A DNA stretch of 21,829 nucleotides, from assembly GCA_900545365.1 (NCBI GenBank), contig UQYL01000024.1, forward strand, positions 1 through 21,829. The letters are read 5' to 3'. The stretch is from an uncultured Dialister sp. (lineage in GTDB: Bacteria; Bacillota; Negativicutes; Veillonellales; Dialisteraceae). Each line of letters opens with the position of its first letter. Position 1 is the stretch's first letter. Positions 8,035-14,857 of the stretch are shown piece by piece. The translations under genes were made by a program, and so were the position numbers. The notes under the pieces were generated by a model. The model was not told the DNA's origin. It worked only from the letters and a program-made list of their open reading frames with translations, and did not search any database.

Positions 8035-9900
8035 TTATTTCGCTTCCTTCGAGAGGTTCGGCAGCTTGTCGTGGTTCGCGTCTACGCCGAGAGCGCGGAG
8101 GATACCGAAGAAGACTTCCGTATTATCCATGACGCCGTGGAAATATTCGGAGCCCGGGCCGCCCGCGTTGAGGAGGATGTCGTCAGCGGAATGGCATTCC
8201 TGCGGATCGTCTTTCGGCGTGTTGGCGGGCATGAGTTCCGCCGGATCGCCGGGATGGATGCGGGCCGGATTGGCTTTGGAGCTGGCTTTGGAGACCTGAT
8301 GGAATTCCACTTTGTCGCCGATGGTCTTCGCCTCTTCCACCGTTTCCGTCACGGAGAGGGCCGGAGGCGTGGGCACGGGCATGAAGTGGTAATTTTCATA
8401 ATATTCCGGATGGTTCGCGTACTGCACGGCCAGCGTCACGTCCGGATCGGGATTGTCCGGGAATCCGTCGCCGTCAGCGTCCTTGAAGGTGGGCATGATG
8501 GAATTCTGGTAGACCCGCACCGCTTCGGTGCCTTTCTTGCCGTCCCGTTCGTGATAGGTGCCGCTGATGGAGACGCCGTGAGCGTGGTCGGCCACGACGA
8601 TGATGAGCGTATTGTCGCCGTGTTCCTTATTCCACTGTTCCGCGTATTCGATGGCTTTGTCAAATTCGATGGTGTCGTAGGCGGCGCGCTGCCAGTCCAT
8701 GACGTGGAGCTGCTTGTCGATGGACGCGCCTTCGATCATGGCGAAGAAGCCGTTCTTATTCCGGCTCAGGATGTCCAGCGTCTTTTTCGTCATGTCCATC
8801 AGGTTCGGCTGGTCGTCGAAACCTTTCAGCACCTTCGGATTCTTCAGCATTTCCCGGTCGAGATAGACGTTCATCGTGCCGGTGTGGAAGAGGCCGAGAA
8901 GGGGCTTGTCGGAGGGAGCGGCCATCATTTCTTCGCTGGTGGCCGCGAAGGTGTAGCCTTTATCCTTGAAGGCCTGGATGACGTCAAAGCTGTCTTTTCT
9001 CTTGGAGCCGAGCACTTCTTTCGGCAGGTACCGCGCGGAGCCGCCGCCCATGAGCACGTCGGGGCGGTGATATTCAGCGAGGTAGTCCTTCGCGAGATAG
9101 TCCTGGAGAGCGCGGCGGCGGGTGTGGCCCATCATGGCCGCCGGGGTCGCGTCGGTGGTCTCCGCCTGGGTCACGATGCCGATGGACATGCCTTTGGTGC
9201 GCTTCAGGATCTCCGCCATGGTCTCGACTCTCGGATCGTCCAGCGGGTCTTCCGTGGAGTTTTCATAGACGCCCATGGCGTTCACTACGGATTTATGGCC
9301 CGTGGAGTAAGCGGAAGCGGAGTTCGCGCTGTCCGTCACGAGGGAATCGTAGCCGCTCGTGGTGATGATGGCGTTATGATCGAGCTTTTCCATGGCCAGC
9401 AGGTCATTGTACTTGCCGTTCGTCTGGCCCTTGGAAAGGATGCGGGCGATCTCGCGCGCCTGGAGAGACATGCCGTCGCCCACGAAGAGGATGACGTTCT
9501 TCGCCGGGCGGGCCGCTTTTTCCTGCACGACTTTGTACGCCGCGTCCGCAGCCGTTCTGCCTTCCGCGTCATTGGCGATGACGTTCACCGTATAGTCTCC
9601 GGTCTTTTTAAACGTGACATCGTCAGCGCGGAAAGACGTGACGCCATTGTCCAGCACGGTGCGCGTGAGGTCCTTGCCGAGGACGTCCGCCGCCGGTTTT
9701 CCGTTGATGGTGATGTCCACAGCGCCCAGGTCTTTCGCGTCAGCCACTTCCACATTGAAGTCAAATTTCGCGCCGGCCCAGAATTTCGCCGTGTCCACCG
9801 GAAGAATGCGGATCTCCGCCGCGTCCGCCGTGACGGATGCAAATACGGCGCTTCCCGCGAGCATTGCGAGGACCGCGCCTCTCATCCATTTCTTTTTCAT
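8035..9900 (-). CDS. Secreted alkaline phosphatase with N-terminal accessory domain
   Basis: Exported phosphomonoesterase of 621 aa (PF00245-type) for scavenging phosphate. The signal peptide is MKKKWMRGAVLAMLAGSAVF and onwards, with cleavage near VTADA. A beta-rich, Ig/Big-like accessory domain covers about 30-125. The catalytic domain begins NVILFVGDGM (D142) and has nucleophile S191 in VTDSANSASAYSTGHK. Further metal-ligand motifs are TTDATPA, MIEGASIDKQLH and VVADHAHG, and a C-terminal NAGGPGSEYFHG is present. DADGDGFPDNPDPD resembles a calcium-binding loop. I chose the start at 9900 for its AGGAGGT site and signal peptide; an upstream in-frame extension has neither. It is the first gene of a coupled pair and has a candidate Pho box upstream. 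Confidence 0.94.
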   Translation of the reverse strand: MKKKWMRGAVLAMLAGSAVFASVTADAAEIRILPVDTAKFWAGAKFDFNVEVADAKDLGAVDITINGKPAADVLGKDLTRTVLDNGVTSFRADDVTFKKTGDYTVNVIANDAEGRTAADAAYKVVQEKAARPAKNVILFVGDGMSLQAREIARILSKGQTNGKYNDLLAMEKLDHNAIITTSGYDSLVTDSANSASAYSTGHKSVVNAMGVYENSTEDPLDDPRVETMAEILKRTKGMSIGIVTQAETTDATPAAMMGHTRRRALQDYLAKDYLAEYHRPDVLMGGGSARYLPKEVLGSKRKDSFDVIQAFKDKGYTFAATSEEMMAAPSDKPLLGLFHTGTMNVYLDREMLKNPKVLKGFDDQPNLMDMTKKTLDILSRNKNGFFAMIEGASIDKQLHVMDWQRAAYDTIEFDKAIEYAEQWNKEHGDNTLIIVVADHAHGVSISGTYHERDGKKGTEAVRVYQNSIMPTFKDADGDGFPDNPDPDVTLAVQYANHPEYYENYHFMPVPTPPALSVTETVEEAKTIGDKVEFHQVSKASSKANPARIHPGDPAELMPANTPKDDPQECHSADDILLNAGGPGSEYFHGVMDNTEVFFGILRALGVDANHDKLPNLSKEAK

Positions 9901-10006
9901 CTGTATACCTCCTGATCGATAAGTCTGCGGCCGCGTCGCGGCCGGAACTTCAGTCATCACTATACCGGGGCTTCCGCATTCTTTCCGCCAAGAGCGCATA
10001 CGGATT

Positions 10007-10035
10007 CTGTCAGCTTTTTATGAGAAATTTATAAG
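10007..10035 (-). promoter_or_regulatory. Candidate Pho box upstream of the alkaline phosphatase
   Basis: On the minus strand CTTATA, CTCATA and CTGACA begin at 10035, 10024 and 10013, exactly 11 bp apart. They match the PhoP-type repeat TT[ATC]A[CT]A at 5, 5 and 4 of 6 positions. An 11-bp period upstream of a phosphatase is what PhoB/PhoP control predicts. A TATAGT -10 candidate (9964..9959) lies downstream at a longer distance than usual. Confidence 0.5.
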
Positions 10036-10060
10036 AATTTTTACAAAAGAAGAAAATATG

Positions 10061-10110
10061 AAAAAATACCGCCGGATGTGTAAAGTCTTCTTGACTTCCC
10101 ATCCGGCGGC
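10061..10110 (-). terminator. Terminator of the MerR-family gene
   Basis: On the minus strand GCCGCCGGAT and ATCCGGCGG pair, enclosing a smaller AAGTC/GACTT stem. A T-rich run follows (complement of 10061..10066). It begins three bases after the regulator's stop codon. Confidence 0.8.
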
Positions 10111-10112
10111 AT

Positions 10113-10949
10113 TCACCGCTCCGCCCGCACGAGACAGCGGCAGAGAAAATCCGCTTCCTTTCCGCAGGTCATTTCGTCGAGGACATATTCTTCCATGCCG
10201 CATCCGGCGACGCGGAAGCCTTCTTTCGCCGCGAAGGCGAGTATCTTTTCATAGACCGGCCCGGAGGAGCCGTAGCCTCCCCGCCCCCAGGCGGCAAGAT
10301 ACCGCCCCGGCGGCAGGAAGAAATTTGCCTTCTCCCCGCAGCCGAGACGGAAGGCAATGCCTGCCGTCTCATCCGCGCGGCCCCGGCGGAGCGCGTCTTC
10401 CTCCGTCAGAAAAGCGAGAGGATAGCCGAAGGGGATCCCCGCCCGCTCCGTCTCCAGGTAGAAATCCAGATAGGCCTCGTCGGGCACGGCATCCCGCCGG
10501 CAGGGAGACAGGCGGCGCAGGAAGAAGGGCAGGCCCTCGTCCAGACAGATCGCTTCCGGCGGCGCTTCCGCATGCGCGGCGCGGCCCTTTTCGAGCTGAC
10601 GCAGTCGGAAATCGATCATAGCTTCCCGGGCGGCAAGCTTTCTCCGCTCTTCCGCCAGCGCCGCCTGCTGCTTCCGGAGCAGAGCCGCCGCCCCGTCCGG
10701 GCTGATGCGGGCGAGCGTTTTCCCGATCTCCCGCAGAGACAGGCCCAGTTCTGCCAGCGTCTGGATCGCGGAGAGGACGCTGATCTGCTGATGGGTATAC
10801 CGGCGGTAGCCGTTCGTCCGGTCGACCCGGGCCGGGCGGAAAAGACCGATCCGGTCATAATAAATGAGCGTCTGCCGGCTGACGCCCATGAGAGCGGCAA
10901 ATTCGCTGATGGAAAATTCGCGCTTCTCCGGCGCGGTCTTTTCTTTCAT
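10113..10949 (-). CDS. MerR-family regulator with effector-binding domain
   Basis: Transcriptional regulator of 278 aa. The N-terminal winged HTH (about residues 13-80) reads FSISEFAALMGVSRQTLIYY, then GYRRYTHQQISVLSAIQTL. A coiled-coil dimerisation helix follows (about 85-125, rich in A, E and R). The C-terminal ~150 residues (from ICLDEGLPFFLRRLSP) resemble the GyrI-like ligand-binding domain of BmrR/BltR. It likely senses a small lipophilic compound and activates the divergent MFS gene. The start at 10949 has AAGGAGGAGAAC upstream. The operator at 10963..10983 lies in its own leader, so autoregulation is likely. It ends at its own terminator. Confidence 0.9.
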   Translation of the reverse strand: MKEKTAPEKREFSISEFAALMGVSRQTLIYYDRIGLFRPARVDRTNGYRRYTHQQISVLSAIQTLAELGLSLREIGKTLARISPDGAAALLRKQQAALAEERRKLAAREAMIDFRLRQLEKGRAAHAEAPPEAICLDEGLPFFLRRLSPCRRDAVPDEAYLDFYLETERAGIPFGYPLAFLTEEDALRRGRADETAGIAFRLGCGEKANFFLPPGRYLAAWGRGGYGSSGPVYEKILAFAAKEGFRVAGCGMEEYVLDEMTCGKEADFLCRCLVRAER

Positions 10950-10959
10950 GTTCTCCTCC

Positions 10960-10990
10960 TTGACTGTATACCTGCTATACAGTTTATGAT
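10960..10990 (+). promoter_or_regulatory. MerR-type promoter/operator of the MFS gene
   Basis: TTGACT (10960..10965), a 19-nt spacer, and TATGAT (10985..10990). The over-long 19-bp spacer is the hallmark of promoters activated by MerR-family DNA distortion. Half-sites ACTGTATA (10963..10970) and TATACAGT (10976..10983) form a perfect inverted repeat with a 5-bp centre across the spacer. Confidence 0.88.
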
Positions 10991-11038
10991 AGTACCAAAA
11001 CAGAAAGAAGACCACCCTGAAATCTGAAAGGAGATCCT

Positions 11039-12205
11039 ATGACACAGACAGACGCATTTCTGAGCCGGTTCACTGCGGGGGCATGGGAGATCACCGCAGC
11101 GAAGAGCGCTTTTTTCGTGAGCGGATTCGCGTTCACCACGTGGGTCATGTTCATTCCTTCGCTGAAACAGCGCCTTTCCGTCGAAGCGGACGTGCTGGGG
11201 CTGCTGCTGCTCTGCATCGGCGCGAGCGCCTGCTTTTTCATGCCCCTCGCGGGCATTCTCTCCCGCCACCTCACGTGCCGCGCGCTCCTCTGCGCCACGT
11301 CGCTCATCGCAGCCGCCGATCTCCTCGTCATTCCCCACCTGCCGGCGCTCTGGATGTACGTCCCGGCGCTCCTCGTCTTCGGCGGCTGCGTGGGAACGCT
11401 CGATGTGGCCATCAATCTGAACGGCGTCGTCGTGGAGCAGGTGTCGAAGAGGCACATCATGAGCGGCATGCACGCCTTTTACAGCGTGGGCTGCTTCGTC
11501 GGGGCGGGACTCTTCTCGCTTCTCGCGAAGACCGCGGGGCTCTCCGACCCGTGGATCGCCGCCGTGCATGTGGGGATCATTCTCGTCCTGCTCGCCGTGT
11601 TCTCCCGGTACTTCCTCGCCTACCGCGCGGACGGCAGCCAGAAGAGCGGCGCCGTGCCGAAGGGCGCGGTCATCTTCCTCGGCGTCATGGCGTGCATCAG
11701 CTTCCTCTCGGAAGGGGCCGTCATGGACTGGGGCGGCGTGCTCCTCTCCGAGGATAAAGGCGTGCCCCTCGCTTCCGCCGGGCTGGGGCTCACGGCATTC
11801 TCGCTGTCGGAACTGCTGGGACGGCTCTTCGGAGACAGCCTCGTGCGCCGTTTCGGGCCGAAAATGGTGGTCATCCCCAGCGCGGGAGCGGCGGCGTGCT
11901 GCTTCGCCGCGGTGGGCCTCTCCGACGCGCTCCCCATGCTGGTGTTCTTCTTTTTCCTGCTGGGCTTCGCCGTGGCGAATATCGTGCCCGTGATGTACAC
12001 GCTCATCGAAAAGCAGCAGGACATGCCCATCCATGCCGCCGTGACGGCGGTCACCGCCATGGGCTACGCCGGCGTCCTCCTCGGGCCGTCCATTCTCGGC
12101 TTCATCGCCCACCGCTTCCACATCGCCGTGGTCTTCGATTCTCTCGCCGTTCTCGTCCTCTTCCAGACGGCGCTCGCCCTCTATATCTTCCGCAGGCTCC
12201 GCTGA
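11039..12205 (+). CDS. MFS transporter (YbjJ-like), probable exporter
   Basis: Inner-membrane transporter of 388 aa with about 12 hydrophobic segments separated by a central polar loop near residue 205 (RADGSQKSGAVPKG). The segments GMHAFYSVGCFVGAG and EGAVMDWGGVLLSEDKG resemble the YbjJ-like MFS group. The ribosome site is GAAAGGAG, seven bases before the ATG. Divergent from a MerR regulator with a shared operator, so probably an inducible efflux pump; the substrate is unknown. Codons 290 onward (11906..12104 and possibly beyond) recur at 21631..21829 on the far side of the lower-GC island. It ends at the terminator at 12218..12247. Confidence 0.9.
   Translation: MTQTDAFLSRFTAGAWEITAAKSAFFVSGFAFTTWVMFIPSLKQRLSVEADVLGLLLLCIGASACFFMPLAGILSRHLTCRALLCATSLIAAADLLVIPHLPALWMYVPALLVFGGCVGTLDVAINLNGVVVEQVSKRHIMSGMHAFYSVGCFVGAGLFSLLAKTAGLSDPWIAAVHVGIILVLLAVFSRYFLAYRADGSQKSGAVPKGAVIFLGVMACISFLSEGAVMDWGGVLLSEDKGVPLASAGLGLTAFSLSELLGRLFGDSLVRRFGPKMVVIPSAGAAACCFAAVGLSDALPMLVFFFFLLGFAVANIVPVMYTLIEKQQDMPIHAAVTAVTAMGYAGVLLGPSILGFIAHRFHIAVVFDSLAVLVLFQTALALYIFRRLR
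11906..12104 (+). repeat. Left direct repeat flanking the island (inside the MFS gene)
   Basis: Matches 21631..21829 base for base except for four substitutions over 199 bp, in the same orientation, offset 9725 bp. The match starts exactly at codon 290 of the MFS gene; bases just before it do not match. The right-hand copy runs off the window, so the repeat may be longer. Confidence 0.97.
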
Positions 12206-12217
12206 ATGAGCCCACGC

Positions 12218-12247
12218 AAAAAGCCCTTCCTCGAAAGAAGGGCTTTT
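12218..12247. terminator. Bidirectional terminator between the MFS gene and the island operon
   Basis: AAAAGCCCTTC and GAAGGGCTTTT form an 11-bp stem around CTCGAAA, with A-run and T-run on the two sides. It serves the MFS gene (plus) and the end of the island operon (minus). Confidence 0.85.
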
Positions 12248-12256
12248 GTACGTTCA

Positions 12257-12691
12257 TTACATATCGGCAGACTCCACATTGGCATCATACAGACGGTCCA
12301 GTTCCTGCATCAGGTACGCGCACAGCTCGTCGTTGTCATAATGATTTTCCTCACAGAGCGCCTGCAGCTTATCAAATCCTGCTTCCGCACATGTTTCGGC
12401 ATAGCGGTTGCACTTCATAAAGTCGGCGGTCTCATTGACGTCTTCTCCAGCCTCGCAGACTTTGCCAAGAAGCGCCGAGCAGATCAGCGCACGCTCTTTG
12501 GTGCTGTACACGTTGCACTGGATCCAGGATTCTGCCCCTGTGAGCGACTTCGGTTCATGGTAGCCCAAAGCGATGGCAAGGAAGAATATCTCCTTATTGT
12601 CCAGTGTGTCCAGCTCCAGAATTTTCTTCGCCTTCAGCGCATCCAGCCATTGCCGGCGACCCGCAGAAAAATTAGTGCGTTCCTGCGCCAT
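12257..12691 (-). CDS. Uncharacterised 144-aa protein, last gene of the island operon
   Basis: I do not recognise this gene firmly. It is a soluble, mostly helical, acidic protein with no signal peptide or membrane segment. Central motifs are LDNKEIFFLAIALGYHEPKS and KERALICSALLGKV, then AETCAEAGFDKLQAL. The pattern (a helix that ends in A-x-G-Y/F-H, a KERALI helix, a C-terminal AE-AG-F-L segment) faintly recalls the small Dnd-associated proteins; this is an impression only. Its ATG lies 20 bases inside the end of the ATPase gene, so translation is coupled and it is probably a partner of that ATPase. The operon ends at the terminator 10 bp downstream. Confidence 0.8.
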   Translation of the reverse strand: MAQERTNFSAGRRQWLDALKAKKILELDTLDNKEIFFLAIALGYHEPKSLTGAESWIQCNVYSTKERALICSALLGKVCEAGEDVNETADFMKCNRYAETCAEAGFDKLQALCEENHYDNDELCAYLMQELDRLYDANVESADM

Positions 12692-14675
12692 ATGCCTCGA
12701 CTCCTTCCACCCGGCTCTCGTCAGCCGACAATTTCAATCTGCGTACCGTCGCTGCACGTTCGTAAAGCGACGCCACAGCCGGCGAATACTCGTCCGGCGT
12801 GAACAGCATGATGATCTGTTTCTCTTTCGCCACGTCCAGCAGCGCCTGCGCCATGCGCTCCCGATTGGCATCCGACACACGCCCCAACGGCGAGTCGATC
12901 ACGAGAGGACAGTTCTTCCCGGAAATCTCGTGCACTGCCAGCGTAAAGGAATACGCCAGCGCCATTTTTTCCGTTTCCGACATGGAGTCAGTCATCACCC
13001 GATTCTCCCGGTCGTATACTGTCACATTGTACGCGTCATCGATCAGAATCTTTCCAAAGGTGTTCGTCTTCCAGATCATCTCCGAGAAAAATTTCCATGT
13101 GAGCGCCTGCATGTTTTCTTTGGTCTCATTGACGATATGATCTTTGACCGCAGCAAAGGCATCGGACAAACGCCACAATACTTCGTACCTGGCCTTATAC
13201 GCTTTCGCCGTATCGGCTTTTGCGTTCAGATTTTTCATTTCCCGGTCAAGCGTCTCCAGTTCCCTGCTGTACACACGCTCCTCACTTTCCAACTGCCCTA
13301 CCTTGCGGTTGTGCTCACCGAGCTCCCGACGCAGATGATGAAGTTTCTGATCCATCTCTGTAAATTTCTTTCCACCCACATCGCCGCCATAACGGGAAAT
13401 GGCGCGGTCTTTTTCTTCCAGCTGTACTTCCGCCTCTTTGATCCGGTTCTGCAGCGACTGCTCCTTCTGTAGCAGCTCCTCCCGCGCCGTCTCGTAAGAC
13501 TCCGCTTCCATAATCAATTCCTCCAGCGGCGAGCGGAAACTACTCAGCAAATTGGCTGTCCGGGACGACAATTCATATTGATTCAAAAGGGCCTGCAGCT
13601 GCATGCGTGCCTCTTTCGTGAGATGCGTCCCACAGAGCGGACAGGGCATCTCCGGATGTTCGATGAGTTTCATGATCTGATCCCGATCAATGGACGGCGG
13701 CAGCTTCCCCTGCGTCGACTTCTTTTCGATATACGCATGAAGCGCCTTGATGCGCGGATACAAATTCAGAAGCGTCAGATATTTTCGCACAAATCCATTA
13801 CGCTCTTTCAGAAAATCCTCCCATTCGCTGTTCAATTCTGCAAAATGACGGCTCAGGGCGTCTCTCTCCTCCTGAATCTTTTTAACCGGCTCATAACCTC
13901 TCAGCTGTGTCTCCAATTCATTGACTTCCTGCTCTTGCGACTGAATAGTGGCTCGCTCAAGAACAAGCTGTGCCTGGACACCTTCCAGTGTCTTCTGCTT
14001 GGCCTCCAGCTGCTGTTGTTTGACGCCGATATCCGGTATAGATGCCCCCTGCTTCCGATTCAGATCTTTTTTAATATTTTTCGTATGATTGACAATATTT
14101 TCCAGCAGGTTGACCTGGGCAATATTGTAAATGGAATCCCTGAGCGGCGTCCGGAAAAAATCGCTCAGTTTTTCACCGTCGAAGAAATAAAAATTATAAA
14201 TGGCCTTGTCAAAATACTGTTTAACGATCAAATCCGCCGCTTCCCCTTCGCAGGCCTCGGAATTGCCGCCGTTCTGTGGAGTGATCACAGAAGAAAATGT
14301 CATCTTCTTCTGCGCAACTTTTTCGTTGGATTTTTTCTCATACCATACAGACCGTTTGAAATCAACGATATCTCCATCGATCAAAAAGCGAATCTCTACT
14401 GTGACGGGCACCTTCGCACCGGTCTCACTTTGTTGCAGAACCTTCGTATTGACCAGCGGCAGCCGTTTCCCTTCCTGCGAAGGCGTACTGCCCGGTGTCT
14501 CTTCGCCATAGAGGCACCAGATAATCATTCGAAGGAGCGTCGTTTTCCCTGTGCCGTTTGGCGCAATGAAAGCAAAAAGAAGGCTTGACGCACTGGCGCT
14601 TTTTTCGAAAGAGAACGCCCCCGTGCCATATTGGCGATAATTCTGAAACTGTATCCGTTTAATCTGGATCGCCAT
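12672..14675 (-). CDS. DndD/Rad50-like SMC-type ATPase with CxxC hook
   Basis: Cytoplasmic ATPase of 667 aa with split nucleotide-binding halves joined by long coiled coils. The N-terminus IQIKRIQFQNYRQYG leads to Walker A APNGTGKTT (38-46). FYFFDGEKLSDFF near 170 is typical of DndD-like proteins. Coiled coils (about 210-320 and 375-500) flank a zinc-hook-like CPLCGTH near 343. The C-terminal half has a diverged signature SMSETEKMALAYS near 565 and Walker B PLVIDSPLGRV near 588, close to the DTPLGRL of DndD. It likely acts on DNA, as a sensor or as motor for a nuclease or modification enzyme. Its ATG overlaps the preceding stop by one base (TAATG). DndD normally works with DndC/DndE, absent here. 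Confidence 0.9.
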   Translation of the reverse strand: MAIQIKRIQFQNYRQYGTGAFSFEKSASASSLLFAFIAPNGTGKTTLLRMIIWCLYGEETPGSTPSQEGKRLPLVNTKVLQQSETGAKVPVTVEIRFLIDGDIVDFKRSVWYEKKSNEKVAQKKMTFSSVITPQNGGNSEACEGEAADLIVKQYFDKAIYNFYFFDGEKLSDFFRTPLRDSIYNIAQVNLLENIVNHTKNIKKDLNRKQGASIPDIGVKQQQLEAKQKTLEGVQAQLVLERATIQSQEQEVNELETQLRGYEPVKKIQEERDALSRHFAELNSEWEDFLKERNGFVRKYLTLLNLYPRIKALHAYIEKKSTQGKLPPSIDRDQIMKLIEHPEMPCPLCGTHLTKEARMQLQALLNQYELSSRTANLLSSFRSPLEELIMEAESYETAREELLQKEQSLQNRIKEAEVQLEEKDRAISRYGGDVGGKKFTEMDQKLHHLRRELGEHNRKVGQLESEERVYSRELETLDREMKNLNAKADTAKAYKARYEVLWRLSDAFAAVKDHIVNETKENMQALTWKFFSEMIWKTNTFGKILIDDAYNVTVYDRENRVMTDSMSETEKMALAYSFTLAVHEISGKNCPLVIDSPLGRVSDANRERMAQALLDVAKEKQIIMLFTPDEYSPAVASLYERAATVRRLKLSADESRVEGVEAYGAGTH

Positions 14676-14857
14676 TATTGACTGCCCCCTTCATTCGCTT
14701 TCCGCTTCAGATAGTCCTCGATCACTTTGTCGTAAAGGCCCCTGTAATTGCTCTTGCTTTGGCTTTCCGACCGCAAAATTTTCATCATCATGCGTTTCAT
14801 CTCCGGATCTACATCCAGCTTTTCGATCTGCTCATTGATCCGCCTGCTGATACTCAT
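14675..14857 (-). CDS. Small 60-aa helical protein between helicase and ATPase
   Basis: Charged, helical protein starting MSISRRINEQIEKLDVDPEM and ending DYLKRKANEGGSQ; no known domain recognised. The ATG at 14857 lies 26 bases inside the helicase gene, with AAAGGGGTGG as ribosome site. A longer frame opening at 14914 has no such site. Its stop TAA shares a base with the ATPase ATG. Being locked between two overlaps on both sides supports a real gene. A bridge or adaptor between helicase and ATPase is possible, but that is inference. Confidence 0.72.
   Translation of the reverse strand: MSISRRINEQIEKLDVDPEMKRMMMKILRSESQSKSNYRGLYDKVIEDYLKRKANEGGSQ

Noticed and set aside
8071..9915. 614-codon open frame on the plus strand
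   Set aside because: Antisense to the alkaline phosphatase; no ribosome site and no recognisable domain.
9901..9999. Longer N-terminus for the alkaline phosphatase
   Set aside because: Would bury the signal peptide and ignore the AGGAGGT site before 9900.
10946..12121. 391-codon minus-strand frame across the MFS gene
   Set aside because: Antisense shadow, His/Glu/Arg-rich, without a domain; the plus-strand MFS gene has a proper promoter and ribosome site.
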